From: Ciona intestinalis
Lineage: Eukaryota; Chordata; Ascidiacea; Phlebobranchia; Cionidae
DNA: 64,000 nt
Reading direction: 5' to 3'
Assembly (NCBI RefSeq): GCF_000224145.3
Contig: NC_020175.2
Span: 1,041,948-1,105,947 of the forward strand
Of the stretch, positions 33,844-45,026 are shown one piece after another. The notes under the pieces were generated by a model. That model was given only the letters and a program-made list of their open reading frames with translations, was not told where the DNA came from and did no database searches. The translations under genes were made by a program, and so were the position numbers. The first letter of the stretch is position 1, and the number at the start of each line of letters is the position of its first letter.

Positions 33844-36414
33844 CCCCACCGATTTTTAACTCTAATCCACTTCAAATCAGTTGAAGGATTCAACTACATA
33901 CCTGGAAGGTCGTTCTTTACTCTTGCCCCATTTACTACACTACCACCACTGGCTCATGTGGGGGCTTGTGGGTTGGGCCTTTGTCTCAGTTGTCTTTTCT
34001 TTGTGGATCAGAATGTGAGTGCTGCGGTCATTAATTCTCCACAGAACAAGTAAGATTATTTTACTCTTATGGTAATGATGTAAGTGTGATTAAAATAAAA
34101 CCTCTTTATAACACATGATCATTTTACAACAACTATAAACGTTTTTTTGCTTTAAAAAAGTGTTTGGTGTCACTCTTATAAACAAATTTCACTCTTGGAT
34201 AATCCCCAAAAAGTCCACACACCACTTTTTGCCCAACAAAGCATGTTTAACACAGTTCATGCTAGAGTTTGGTTTTATGTTGTACACCCAACTTAAGAAA
34301 CCTAGACTTTGATAGTAGGCTATTAAATGATTATGAGAATTAAGTAAACATATATAATTAAAAATTAGAATTTTTATATAATATATATTGAAAGTTTTGA
34401 ATATTCAATTTTCTATTTGAGATTTATTCGCTTTTTGTTTTCACAATAATCCAAGAGAACTTATTTGATGTTGTGTATAAATAACAGCCAAAACAGTACC
34501 CTACAATAATGTAATGTTAAAACTTATAAAGGTTGGTAAAGGGACCTGCCTACCACTGGGATCTAATGGTTGTCGGTTTTATCAATATATTCCTCTCTAT
34601 ATTCAACCTACCGTGGGTCCATGCAGCCCTCCCTCATTCCCCAATGCATGTCAAGGCACTTGCAGATGTTGAACAACATGTTACTAACATGGGAACTGTA
34701 CATGATGAGTAAGCCATTCAGTTTAACTTCATTCTTATGTTTTACATCTTGTTCTTTTAGTGGGTCTCAAAAGTGAGTCCATTTTAGATCTGTTTCACAA
34801 GTGCTCGTTAATGGTAAAACACCTCACAGAAACTGTACATGATAAATAAGAACTTTTCTAGGTTGAATAATCATTTCTTTAGGTGCTTATCATCTCCAAT
34901 ATGATTGGGTTGCAAAATTAGGTCCTATATCTTGGGTAGTTTTAAAGCACTCAGTGAAGCTAAAGTTTCTAAATAAAAAGCTAAGTCTCTTCTACAGCAA
35001 AAATACATTTATCTATTTTCAGGATTGTAAAAGTGAGAGAAACTCGCATCACAAGCATTGTGTCTCATGTATTGATTGGCCTTTCATTGTTGTTTGTGCC
35101 TGTGCTTCAATACGTTCCTATTGCAGTGTTGCAGGTATAATATAATATGTAATATCATGTGTTATTTTTCATCTTTCCTACACATGTAGGGTAAGTTCCA
35201 TAAGCATATACATTTGGTATATGAAGTAACCCTGTTTGTTGGTATGTAACATCACATCTATGTTATACCTGATCACATTTCGGCCATGTGAGGATACTTT
35301 ATTCATCAAACAAACTTTCTATTGACATGCAACTTTTTATTCAGGGCTTGTTCTTGTACCTTGGCTTTTCTTCATTCAGTGGAAACCAAATGTTTGACCG
35401 AATGATGCTCATCTTTACTGAAGGAGTAAGTTTAAGACTTCATTATTATAGTTGCCAAAAATGATGATCATGATGGTTAGTCCTGTTATTCCACAAAATG
35501 CTTTATCTTATTCCACAAAATGCTTATATAGACAAAATGTATATATCAGTTAACATGATTCCCCAAAACAAACCACCTAAGTCCTAAGGCCACATGGCCC
35601 TTAAAAAACAGGATAGTTCTGACATACTTGTTGAGCCCTTTTTTAAGTGTCATGCCCTTCCAAGTTTAGAGCAAACTGTTGTTACAACAAGTTTAGAGCA
35701 AACTGTCGTTGCAACAGCAAACAGACACTGTATAGAGTATCACTTTGTTAAATGTACAACATTTTACATACATTTCTAATCCATACCCTCCATTCAGAGT
35801 TCCTACCCACCCAACCACTATGTGAGAAAAGTTCCACAGAGGAAGCTTCATCTTTTTACACTGATTCAGGTGTTAGGGTTGGTTATTGTGTCCGTGTTTG
35901 GTTTTGTGGATCTTTATTACATGAAGATGATATTCCCCGTCATTATCCTACTACTTCTGCCAATACGGTATGGCTTTGTATTTGTTTTCCATAACTTTTA
36001 AAATTTGTTTTTATACAAATGTAACAATGTTTTACAATTACAGTGTGATAAAGGCTGCTTGGTAAATTTAGGTTACTATTTTGTATACCTATGCCACATA
36101 AAATATATTTTTTTACTAATAGTTAACCAAAACTAAGATCACAAGGTGTGTCCTGATTCTGGTGATAATCTTATATAAAACTGTCTGCTTAAACCGGAAA
36201 CAGTTATTTTTGTAGCTTGTGTTCTTATTTCCATTATTTTATGTTGTTATTGGAAAAAGATCCTGAATTTTTGTCTACTGTAATATGCTACCAATCTACC
36301 ATTTACATCTAACATATGGGTATCCAGTACATGTTATAATTTGTTCTTTGTTTCAGGCACAAGCTCTTGCCCAAGATAATTGAACGGAAGTACCTCGCCA
36401 TTTTAGATTCTTAA
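21689..36414 (+). CDS. slc4a11: SLC4A11-like bicarbonate-transporter-family membrane protein
   Basis: Twenty-three exons with consistent phases give 871 aa: 21689-21771, 23698-23879, 25251-25300, 25550-25649, 27048-27170, 27791-27881, 28315-28438, 29071-29277, 29769-29783, 29972-30056, 30602-30724, 31200-31313, 31657-31789, 32043-32116, 32174-32233, 32861-33038, 33352-33458, 33881-34049, 34532-34708, 35023-35134, 35345-35425, 35798-35967, 36357-36414. Residues 1 to about 355 form the cytoplasmic domain ([20 protein letters not shown]). The membrane domain starts near [21 protein letters not shown] and includes [29 protein letters not shown] and the C-terminal [11 protein letters not shown], all characteristic of SLC4A11 rather than the anion exchangers. 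Vertebrate SLC4A11 is a plasma-membrane transporter linked to NH3/H+, water and (earlier) borate movement; substrate here is inferred. The start is ATG 21689, 10 nt after an AG acceptor. The acceptor at 33881 was chosen over 33844 because the latter runs into a stop. Confidence 0.93.
22304..22445. repeat. Degenerate MITE related to family B
   Basis: Starts GGTTGGGGTAAGATGGTACT shortly after exon 22093-22271. No clear right terminus. Similar GGGGTAAGATGG ends are found at 55440, 61775 and (reverse) 60190. Confidence 0.45.
25690..25905 (-). repeat. SINE-like element, reverse orientation
   Basis: Shares GTAAGTTATTTATTCCTTGTGTGGCGG-type tail (first part at 25690), CGTTACAACATCGGTGCTCT and GTTAGTGACCACTGAGTTGG with the elements at 3140 and 5340. 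Lies in the SLC4A11 intron after exon 25550-25649. Confidence 0.6.
26284..26333. other. Assembly gap (50 N)
   Basis: A run of 50 N in the SLC4A11 intron between exons 25550-25649 and 27048-27170. True gap size unknown. Confidence 0.99.
26813..27040. repeat. Partial family B/A terminus
   Basis: AGTAGGGTAGGGGAAAATGG followed by GACACGTTTAGCACATAATA at 26815-26853 is a clear left terminus. No matching right end is found before the exon at 27048, so this is a one-ended remnant. Confidence 0.6.
27915..28235 (+). repeat. SINE-like repeat in an SLC4A11 intron
   Basis: Head-like GGTGGTTGGGTACTTGCATT with a body containing GTGTCTTTGGGAAAAAC and two similar blocks, GGGTAATCCACCAACTCTTG and GGGTAATTAACCAACTCTGG, the second resembling 17365-17385. 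Boundaries are approximate. Confidence 0.45.
28568..28715 (+). repeat. Truncated SINE with 13-bp hairpin at its head
   Basis: ATGCAGGCACATG (28568-28580) and CATGTGCCTGCAT (28591-28603) are perfect inverse complements around a 10-nt loop that contains an A-box-like GCCACAGTGG. Then comes a duplicated 28-29-bp unit (GTTTAAGGCTGGTACAACAA / GTTTAAGGCTGGTATAACAA) and a tail GGATAAATAACATTCATTCA. Confidence 0.55.
28743..29045 (+). repeat. tRNA-headed SINE-like element
   Basis: Head TGGCACCGTGGAAAAGTGTG with B-box-like AAGTTCAAAGCTT, body with GTGTCCCTAGGCAAGATATT, then the tail AATAAAGTAAGTTACATTAA. This is the best complete + strand copy of the SINE family in the window. It ends about 25 bp before the SLC4A11 exon at 29071. 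Confidence 0.65.
29769..29783 (+). CDS. slc4a11: 15-nt microexon of SLC4A11-like gene
   Basis: TTTTGCAG precedes and GTATGC follows a 15-nt exon encoding S-H-R-A-Q, phase 0 on both sides. It lies between two phase-0 exons (29071-29277 and 29972-30056), so inclusion or skipping would both keep the frame. Confidence 0.6.
33812..33840. repeat. (TA)n microsatellite
   Basis: About 14 uninterrupted TA units followed by CAG, an unused acceptor-like site, 40 bp before the SLC4A11 exon at 33881. Length is likely polymorphic. Confidence 0.9.
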
Positions 36415-36464
36415 GTCCAGATATCTACCACCCGATTCACACAATACAACAGTCTAAACTTTTA

Positions 36465-36470
36465 AATAAA
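36465..36470 (+). terminator. Poly(A) signal of SLC4A11-like gene
   Basis: AATAAA 51 nt after the stop codon at 36412-36414. It is the first such hexamer downstream. Confidence 0.75.
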
Positions 36471-37785
36471 CTATACATTATTGATTTTATTTACACCCAT
36501 TGTTGCAAGTGTTTTTTTAAATATTGCACTCGCAGTATAGTTCTTTGTACCACACTCATGGTATTGGCACCACAACTTTTCTGTATATGCTTGTTTAATT
36601 TAGAGTAGTGTATTTTTTGTAGCCCCTCTATATATTTAACCAAACTAATCATGCATTTGCCGTGTATGTTTTGCCCTGTTTTATATAGCCATACCATGCA
36701 GCTGGCCAGTGTGTTTCACCTTATATTTTATTAATTTTTAACACGCTGTTGGTGCTTAACCTCTAATAGCTGTACAATACAAAAAATGTAACATGTCAGA
36801 ACGTTGTAGTTATTGTTGACCAGTCTCATTTGAATTTATAGTTGTAAAGACAGCTGAAAAAGGTTTTAAGAGTGTGGCTGTCTTGCCAAATGTAATCAGT
36901 ATCACTTGTGCAAATGAATACATGAAGTAATAGGCCGGCACGTAGTTTAATATGTATAAAGTGCAATACGATTATTGCTGTAAACAGCACAAGCAATCCT
37001 GAATGACACGTATCTTAGTCAAGTGAAATATGAACTTTGTAAAGGTTTACAAACGGAAATCGTTGTGTAATGTTATGACTGCTTTAGTACACAACTATTA
37101 TAATAACAATTAATATAATTACTCTTGTGTTTAGTTGTAGCATTTAATCACTTCTTATGCGTTTAAATTTAGTGTTTTATTTTTTCAAACTCCCTTTCGA
37201 AATTAAAATCTTAACGATGTCTATGTTGTCAATAAAAGAAACATACAGTCGGCGTTATGAGTTTAGTTTATTATAACTTGGTCAGGTAAGGTCATTGCAA
37301 TGCTGTGTATAGAAGTGATAGTTCATACGAGATTTAAGGACTCCAACAGGGTCAAATTAATGCTGCGAAAGTTTGTTATTTTACTTTATACTTTACCCAA
37401 AGAGATTTTTTATTTCTTTGCCAAAACGATAACTCTATGTTAACTGATAACTCTATGTTAACTGATAACTCTATGTTAATTTGATGTTTTAACCTGAACC
37501 GATTCAAAATAGAAAGTTAATAATAATCTATTTCTTGTTAACAATGTTAGTTCAGTTACCGTATTTGTGTTATTTTATAATCACTTACCTTGTGGTCTAA
37601 AATAAATGGTATTACTATGGTATTACTGAACTGCAGGATAGGCTATATATACTGTATCAAAAAAACAAACAACTAAATAATGAAAATAATTTATTCTTGT
37701 CTAACCATATTATTATATGTGTTGATGCATGATTCACATAATTGTGATCTAAACAAGTTCTTTCATTAACTGGTAAATGTTTTAG
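36471..37785. other. Intergenic spacer between SLC4A11 and DLAT
   Basis: No gene seen. Contains three copies of an 18-bp unit (GATAACTCTATGTTAACT) at about 37429-37480. The rest is AT-rich. The spacer is short, but too long for a typical tunicate operon junction. Confidence 0.6.
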
Positions 37786-37808
37786 GGTGAAGGATAAAGG
37801 TTTAGAGG

Positions 37809-40800
37809 ATGCTGCGTCATGCAGTTGTATGTCGGCGATTGCTGAATGAAATAAAGGTTGCTGGTAGGCCACAAAAATATCACACTTCTGTAGGAATTTT
37901 AGGAGTTCAAGCACATTACCACTGCAAAGCTACAAGGCACAACACAATACCATATCAGAACAACAGCAATCTGATTCTAACACAAAAGAAATGGAGCTTC
38001 TTCACTTCTCATGTGAGATTCTATTCCCTCCCACCCCATACTAAGATGCTTCTACCTGCCCTATCTCCCACAATGGAAAGTGGGTCTATAGTAAAATGGG
38101 AAATACAGGAAGGAGAGAGTTTTAGCGCTGGCGATTTACTTGCTGAAATTAAGACTGACAAAGCAACAGTTGGATTTGAGGCAAATGATGATGGATTTAT
38201 GGCAAAAATTATCGCCCAAGATGGTACAGATGATATTCCACTTGGTACTCTGGTGGCAATATCGGTGGACACTGAGGAAGAATTGGCAGCTTTTAAAAAT
38301 ATCTCTGTTGGTAAGTGTCGATTAGTTGATATATAGATATGTTTCCTATTCCAAGCAAAGGCTTATAGTTGTTTTACTACAGTACATTTTCTAATTTTGC
38401 TTTGTTTATTGCGACATTTTTTTAAAGCTTTTTTAGTTGCAAAAATGTAAGACTCTTCTGGTTCATATTATTGAATGTGGTATAGGCCTATTAGGTGTAT
38501 AGTGATCAATCATATTATTAATCCATGTATGGCAGGGAACAGCATTCGTCCAACAAAAAATAAACCTTTCTTGCCTATTTAGATGAAATAAAGAAGGATA
38601 GCGGAAGTGCAGCCGCCCCTACCACTGCACCAGATGATTCACCTTCTGCTCCCACTCCTACCACACCAAGTACAAACTATCCCCCACATGACCCAATCCT
38701 TCTACCTGCCTTGTCACCTACAATGACCACAGGAACCATTGTATCGTGAGTATATTGAACATGTATTGTATTTAAGCATTTAAACCAATGGTTTGAAAAG
38801 TTTGTCTATTGTTGTGGACTGTGGTTTTGTACCGCATTCTTAAACATTCTTACAAATCACGTATAAGATTGGTGCGTATCTGAAATCGTGCACTTTATTG
38901 AGACTGATTAGTAAAAATTGCAACGCAGCCCTGGAGACTCGTATAAAAGTACGTCGGCAACCAGTTGCCGACGGTTTTCAAAATACGTCGTTAATATGCC
39001 GACAATTTAAAAGACTCGTCTCACACGTGACGTCCTTAATCGCAACGTCAGCGCGAATTTGCCCGTACCGAATTATAGTCGGTATTGTATAACACGAGCG
39101 CCCAATGTTTCGTATCTGATTAGACTGATTTTTAATAAAAAAAATTCCTAAACTTTTTTATATTGAAATAATACAAAGTGCTGCATTACGTCTTCTCTTT
39201 CACCGCAAACCACGTGTTCTAAATAATTTTAATTAGTTTCGTCCAAAAAAGAACACATTCTCGTACGCCTTTCTCCTTGATGACGTCATAAGCTTATGCC
39301 GAGTTTTTGATTGAATCTCGGCGTTCGGGGAACCTGAGCTTATACAACTTCAACATATTCCTATTCTTAACACCAAATTCACGAAACATTACCAACATCG
39401 TCTGCTGCATAGCCCAGGTCGAAGTATTTATTGCAAACATATCAATCCTTTACTTGATCGCATATGAAAAAGGCAAATATGCAACCTGTTTTCAAGCTCT
39501 TGCTGGCTAAATAATCAAGGGGACAATCGTCATTATGACCCAAATAATCAGAGTGTGAATTGCTATTATGTCGTAATCAATTGCCAGGTCAAACAATCTC
39601 TATTATGATCCAATGAATCCACGTGTAAATCCTTACTATTTCGTAATAAACATGCAGCTTGGCTGAGGAAAACATCCCAAATATACAGCAGTGCTACTTC
39701 TGGAACATATCAGGCTATTTATTACCGCAAATTACATTTATTTTACACACAGCTGTGAGAAAGGTTGTGTTACCAATTCCCGCCAAAAAAATGTATGCGA
39801 CGCACGTCACGCACGTAACAAGGACGTTAATGGCGTCATAGTCAACGTGTAGGTGCGTTAGGAAATCGGTGCGCCTGACTTCATTTTCTATACACGACTA
39901 CTTTATGTATTATATTACCTCACTTTTAGCTTTTATTGCCCGTAATTTTTGCAATTTCTCATCTGCAATATGAAAATCTGTTGTTTAAAAAAATTTTGTT
40001 TGCGTTTTTTTCTACATCGTCGGCAATAAACTGCCGACGGTTTGTCCAAATGCGTCGGCAAAACCGTTGGCAATTGTTGATTGCCGACGTGAGTCTCCAG
40101 GGCTGCAACGGTACCACTAACAAGTTAACTTTATTTCACAGAATGGTGTAGCTTACTATCCCCGCTTCCTTTGCCGTTTAAAAGTATGGCACTTATATTA
40201 CATACTTAATACGAACACTGTCTTAATTTTTTTCCCCAATTGTTTGGCCGACCATTTTTAAAAGACAGAGACTGACTTGGTAGCTGTGATTGTTATGTAG
40301 TAAACCGGTAATATTTATGCTTCAGTTGGGAGAAAAATGTTGGTGATAAAGTTGATGAAGGAGATTCGATTGCTGTAATTGAAACTGACAAAGCATCTAT
40401 GGCATTGGAGTATCAAGAAAGTGGTATGTTTAGTCATGTGTGAATATGTGACACCTTATAGATACGATACCTGCACCCTGGCATTGCTATACACTGTATG
40501 AATTTATTCCCTGGAATAAGTAACTTTAAGTAAGTTATGATTGTATGAAATATATTAATCAATGCACATATTAGTGATTTAGTAAGCAATGTTTCAATAA
40601 TGCAAGTAAACAGGCAAAAGTAATATAACATGATATATAGTGTAAAGAGGTCAGTTTTCTAAACTGTCAGGATCTGATCCATCTGTGCTTGGCCTTGGTT
40701 ATTTAGTATTGCAACTTTGCAAGTGGTACAGCTATACTGTAAACTGTAAAACTATGATTAGTAATATTGCAATTTACCAAAACCTATTGAATATTTATCG

Positions 40801-43800
40801 CTACACCTATTTACATATGTGCATGCTGTAGGATATCTGGCTAAAATTCTGTTAGAAGAAGGAGCAAAAGACCTCCCACTAGGAACTCCATTGTGTGTTA
40901 TTGTTACAAATGAAGAAGACATACCAGCGTTTGCAAACTACACTGCTACAGGTTTTGTACAGCTCCATTGGTATATCAAATTTAGATTTTATCCAAACGT
41001 TTAATTTGCCTTTCAAGACTTCATTAGGGTAATGGGGTTAATAAAATCTTGCTAAATGGCAGAAAAAAACAGTGGAATAAAACTGTCATATAAAAAAAAA
41101 TTATACATGTTTAAATACCATATAAGCCGAAAATAAATGGTTTTATTGTTTTGAACAAATCTTTTCAATTGCTAAAATTATAATAATTATAGATTCAGCT
41201 GCTGCGGCGCCAGCTGCTGCCCCCACTCCATCCGCACCTACTCCAACCAAAGCCCCAGTATCAAGTCCAGGGATTCCCCCTCCAACCCCACCCCCAGCCA
41301 CTCAGTCAGGAGATCGATTATTTGTGAGCCCTCTTGCTAAAAAACTTGCAGCAGAAAAAGGAATCGACTTGGCAACATTAGCAGGTAATTAGTTGCCTAA
41401 ACTGTACCGTGTACTGTTGTGTTTTGATGTGCACTGAAGCTGTGTAGCCTATACGGATTTATTATATGAAAATAATATTTGGGGCTGGGTGTCACGTTAT
41501 GTATATTTGGATTTACAACAAGTTTATGTTAGAAAATTAATACAAGTAACAAATGACTACAGTCCCACCCTTACGTTAAACTGTATGTGCTAAACTTTTA
41601 TAAATGCAGGAAAGGGAGAGATGATTAATTCCTGTAAAACAACTTTTTGCCATTGCTAGTAACTTAATAATGTTTTCTGATAAATGTCAAACTCCAGGAT
41701 AGGCCTGTTCGCCCCAAGTTTGGTACCCATGACTCTATGAGTGTAACTTGCAGTTCGTGCACAATATATTTAAATGGACATACGACAGGCCTGTTGATGA
41801 AAATATTCGAAATTTTTTTTCAGGTTTAGGTTCTGGTCCCCAAGGTCGAATTCGAGCCCAAGATTTGGATAAAGCAGGAAAAGTGGCGCCTGTTGCTCCT
41901 GCATTGGTGGATGCTACTCCATCAACCCCTGCATCTATTGCCACTGATGGAAGCTTCGTTGATATACCATTATCTAATATTCGCAAAGTGAGGACATTTC
42001 TTAGCACTTACATTATATTCCCTATTTAGTGGGTTATAAATCAAGGTACTTTGCCCCAAAATTTCTGTGATCCGCATTTTGGTAAAAAAAATATGTATAG
42101 TGGTTACTGTTTAGCATATTACTAAATTTTCTTTGCACATAATAATTGTTAAAATACTTGTACCTTAGCTCAATTATTGTTTTCCTTGTGACCCTTGGAA
42201 CATTTAAAACAAGAATGAGTGTTTTAAATAAATAATAGAGATGTATGTTATTGCTGCCAGACATAGTATAAGTTTATTCAGCTGTCTGTTGAATTATTTT
42301 ATGATAAATATGTAGTTATGTGGTGTAAATAATTAAATTGCTATATATATGATGCGTGCATAGGTTACAGCGAAGCGATTATGTGAATCCAAACAAACAA
42401 TCCCCCATTATTACGTCACTGTGGATGTGGAAATGGACAAAACAATGGCTTTAAGAAAATCTTTCAACCAAGATTTAGAAAAAGAAGGTAAGCTAATATT
42501 ATGTGTTCTTATTGAAAAGTAAATTACTTGTATTTGTGTGACTACTCATTTGGGCTTAAACAGTTTACTTTTAACCTCGTAATCAAAGCAAAGGAGAAAT
42601 TAATGTGAAGTGTATTTTCTCAAATGCACACAACCATAGATTTTGTATCAGCCTATTTTCCCGCATTTTAGTAACTTTGTTTTTGCTTACAGACTTAACT
42701 AGACATCATAACATTTGTTGATATCTTAAACTACGTCATGCATATATAGGACTTCTAATTAACATTATTTTTCTGCATTACCTTCGCTTCAGGTATTAAG
42801 GTGTCAGTCAATGATTTCCTAATCAAAGCATCAGCCATGGCTTGTTTAAAAGTTCCTGAAGCTAACTCATCATGGAGGGATACATTCATTCGACAGTAAG
42901 TACATAATAAAACCTCACTTTTGATTGAATTCTAAGGAAAGCTGTTTAAATATTTATTTTTGTACATGTATTATGTGTGTTTCTGTTAAAGTCACTTAGT
43001 TATACTTTTAACAAATTTAACAAATGGCTAAAGTTCTATGCTCCAAAATAGCAAAAAGAACAGTTTTAACATTTTCATTGCAGGCACAATACAGTGGACA
43101 TGAGTATTGCAGTAAGCACAGACACAGGGCTTATCACACCCATAGTGTTTGATGCTGATACTAAAGGTCTTGCCTCTATCTCCCAGGATGTTGTAGCACT
43201 TGCTGCAAAAGCAAGGGAAGGAAAACTTCAACCAAATGAATTCATGGTGAACATCTTACTTTGTTACTGTGTTACCCAACTTTATTGGGTCTGTATTGTC
43301 NNNNCTTGTTTAGATCTACATTTCTTATACTGTTTAACTTATAATGTTCCAAAATTATAAACAAACTGTACTGGCATAAACTTTGCAGTATAGATAGCCA
43401 CAGTTCATATTGAGACGATCACACAATTTATAAGTTTATTGGTGCTGATTCTTAAACGATTAACTTAACGACTAAAGTGTTGACCAGGGCGTGAAGAATT
43501 AACTAATTGTTTACAAATTTATTGAAGGTTTAAGACATCGTAGTCTTTGTTTTCTACTAGCACATATTAACAATCTTTATTTTCTTCTACAGGGTGGAAC
43601 ATTTACATTGAGTAATCTTGGTATGTTTGGTGTAAAACACTTCAGTGCGATAATTAATCCACCTCAGTCGTGCATACTTGCTGTTGGTGCTGCAAGGAGA
43701 GAGTTTGTACCAGATTCAAATGCAGAAAATGGGTAAAAATATGTTTAAGAGTTACCAGTTATTATATTTTGTTGGTGATTATTTTTGTAGCAAGTTTAGC

Positions 43801-44052
43801 AACATCAAGCACTTATCTTTGCTGGTTACACCTGGTTCTTAGCCTTATTTTACCAAGGTCCTAGTAGTCGGTAGTTACCAACAATTGGTATGTGCACAAC
43901 TTTTTACCATCTTGATTTTTAGGATGCGTGAGGCTACATTGGTATCCGTGACTCTAAGTTGTGACCACAGAGTTGTGGATGGAGCGGTTGGTGCACAATG
44001 GTTGCAGCACTTCAAAAAGTTTATTGAAGACCCTGTTAAAATGCTTCTTTAA
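37809..44052 (+). CDS. dlat: Dihydrolipoamide acetyltransferase, E2 of pyruvate dehydrogenase, mitochondrial
   Basis: Eleven phase-matched exons give 632 aa: 37809-38310, 38583-38745, 40326-40423, 40832-40951, 41193-41384, 41824-41987, 42364-42487, 42793-42895, 43084-43246, 43593-43732, 43923-44052. Residues 1 to about 79 form an Arg/Lys/His-rich presequence. Two lipoyl domains follow, with lipoyl lysines K118 (KTDKATV) and K244 (ETDKASM), separated by Ala/Pro/Thr-rich linkers. A peripheral-subunit-binding domain ([20 protein letters not shown], about 332-372) comes next, then the catalytic domain with [14 protein letters not shown] (H605, D609). It transfers the acetyl group from lipoamide to CoA in the mitochondrial matrix. 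Length matches animal DLAT (about 630-650 aa), and two lipoyl domains are the animal pattern. The AG at 37784-37785 lies 23 nt before the ATG. Confidence 0.97.
38926..40105. mobile_element. Non-autonomous DNA transposon in DLAT intron 2
   Basis: Perfect 15-bp terminal inverted repeats CAGCCCTGGAGACTC at 38926-38940 and 40091-40105, flanked by the 5-bp duplication CAACG (38921-38925 and 40106-40110). Just inside both ends are several palindromic motifs built on GTCGGCAA/TTGCCGAC (for example 38955-38975 and 40020-40085). About 1.18 kb with no transposase-like frame; the small open frames at 39307 and 39659 show no domain. CAG...CTG ends recall hAT-type elements, but a 5-bp duplication is not the usual hAT length, so the superfamily stays open. 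Confidence 0.88.
43301..43304. other. Four-base ambiguity run
   Basis: NNNN in the DLAT intron after exon 43084-43246. Does not affect coding. Confidence 0.99.
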
Positions 44053-44439
44053 CTCCCTTTCAAATATCCCCCTTACTAGAATGCGCAAAGTTCCTCTTGA
44101 AATTAATACACAATAGGTTATGGTCAAAGTTCAAAATGTTCCATAAACGAAATATGAGATTTTGTGTCCGTACTAATTCAAAACCCATCTTTTTACCTTT
44201 TCCAAAATTCTACCACTTGCTTGTATTTGTTGGTTGTTTACATAGGTTGTTCTCTGATATTATTTATTACAATACAAAAATGTGGCGTTAAATATGATAC
44301 AGTATGTTTTTTTACCTTTTCCAAAATTCTACCACTTGCTTGTATTTGTTGGTTGTTTACATCAAAGTCCATAGAAATCACAAGTTAAGCAACTAACTTG
44401 TTTATTGTTTACGCGTGCACGGTCCCTTTAATTAGTGCA

Positions 44440-44787
44440 GGTCCACTAAGTCCACTAGGTCCGCTAAGTCCACTAGGTCCGCTAGGTCCGCTAGGTCCAC
44501 TAGGTCCGCTAGGTCCGCTGGGTCCGCTAGGTCCGCTAGGTCCACTAGGTCCGCTAGGTCCACTAGGTCCGCTAGGTCCGCTAGGTCCACTAGGTCCGCT
44601 AGGTCCACTAGGTCCGCTAAGTCCACTAGGTCCGCTAGGTCCACTAGGTCCACTAGGTCCGCTAGGTCCACCGCTGGGTCCACCTCTAGGTCCGCTAGGT
44701 CCACTAGGTCCACTAGGTCCACTAGGTCCGCTAGGTCCGCTAGGTCCGCTAGGTCCGCTAGGTCCGCTAGGTCCACTAGGTCCACTC
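44440..44787. repeat. 9-bp minisatellite, about 38 units, collagen-like on the minus strand
   Basis: Units alternate GGTCCACTA and GGTCCGCTA, with a few AAGTCC variants and one irregular patch near 44667-44695. Because the period is a multiple of three, frames stay open on both strands: Gly-Pro-Leu on + and Gly-Pro-Ser on -. The minus frame is open for 216 codons but includes translated N. The setting inside a transposon argues for a non-coding minisatellite rather than a collagen gene. Confidence 0.92.
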
Positions 44788-44976
44788 ACTATTTCGTCGG
44801 AGTTTCGTAACCTGGAACCCGTATAGGTGATCGATGGACAAACAACAACGCCGAAGCATACAACCACGTAATTAAATGTAAATTTCAATGGAAACAAAAA
44901 AAAAATTGCCGACATAGTCACTACATTGAAAAATCTTGTCGATGTGGCGTATATTGACGTAGAAAGAGCTATTCTA

Positions 44977-45026
44977 NNNNNNNNNNNNNNNNNNNNNNNN
45001 NNNNNNNNNNNNNNNNNNNNNNNNNN
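44977..45026. other. Assembly gap (50 N)
   Basis: A run of 50 N inside the hAT-like element; its true length is unknown. Confidence 0.99.

Noticed and set aside
33844..33880. Use of the acceptor at 33841-33843 for the SLC4A11 exon
   Set aside because: In the required phase it meets a TGA before the conserved region; the AG at 33879-33880 restores the family sequence.
44440..44787. Regular short repeats that might suggest a CRISPR array
   Set aside because: Units are contiguous 9-mers without spacers, in an animal genome.
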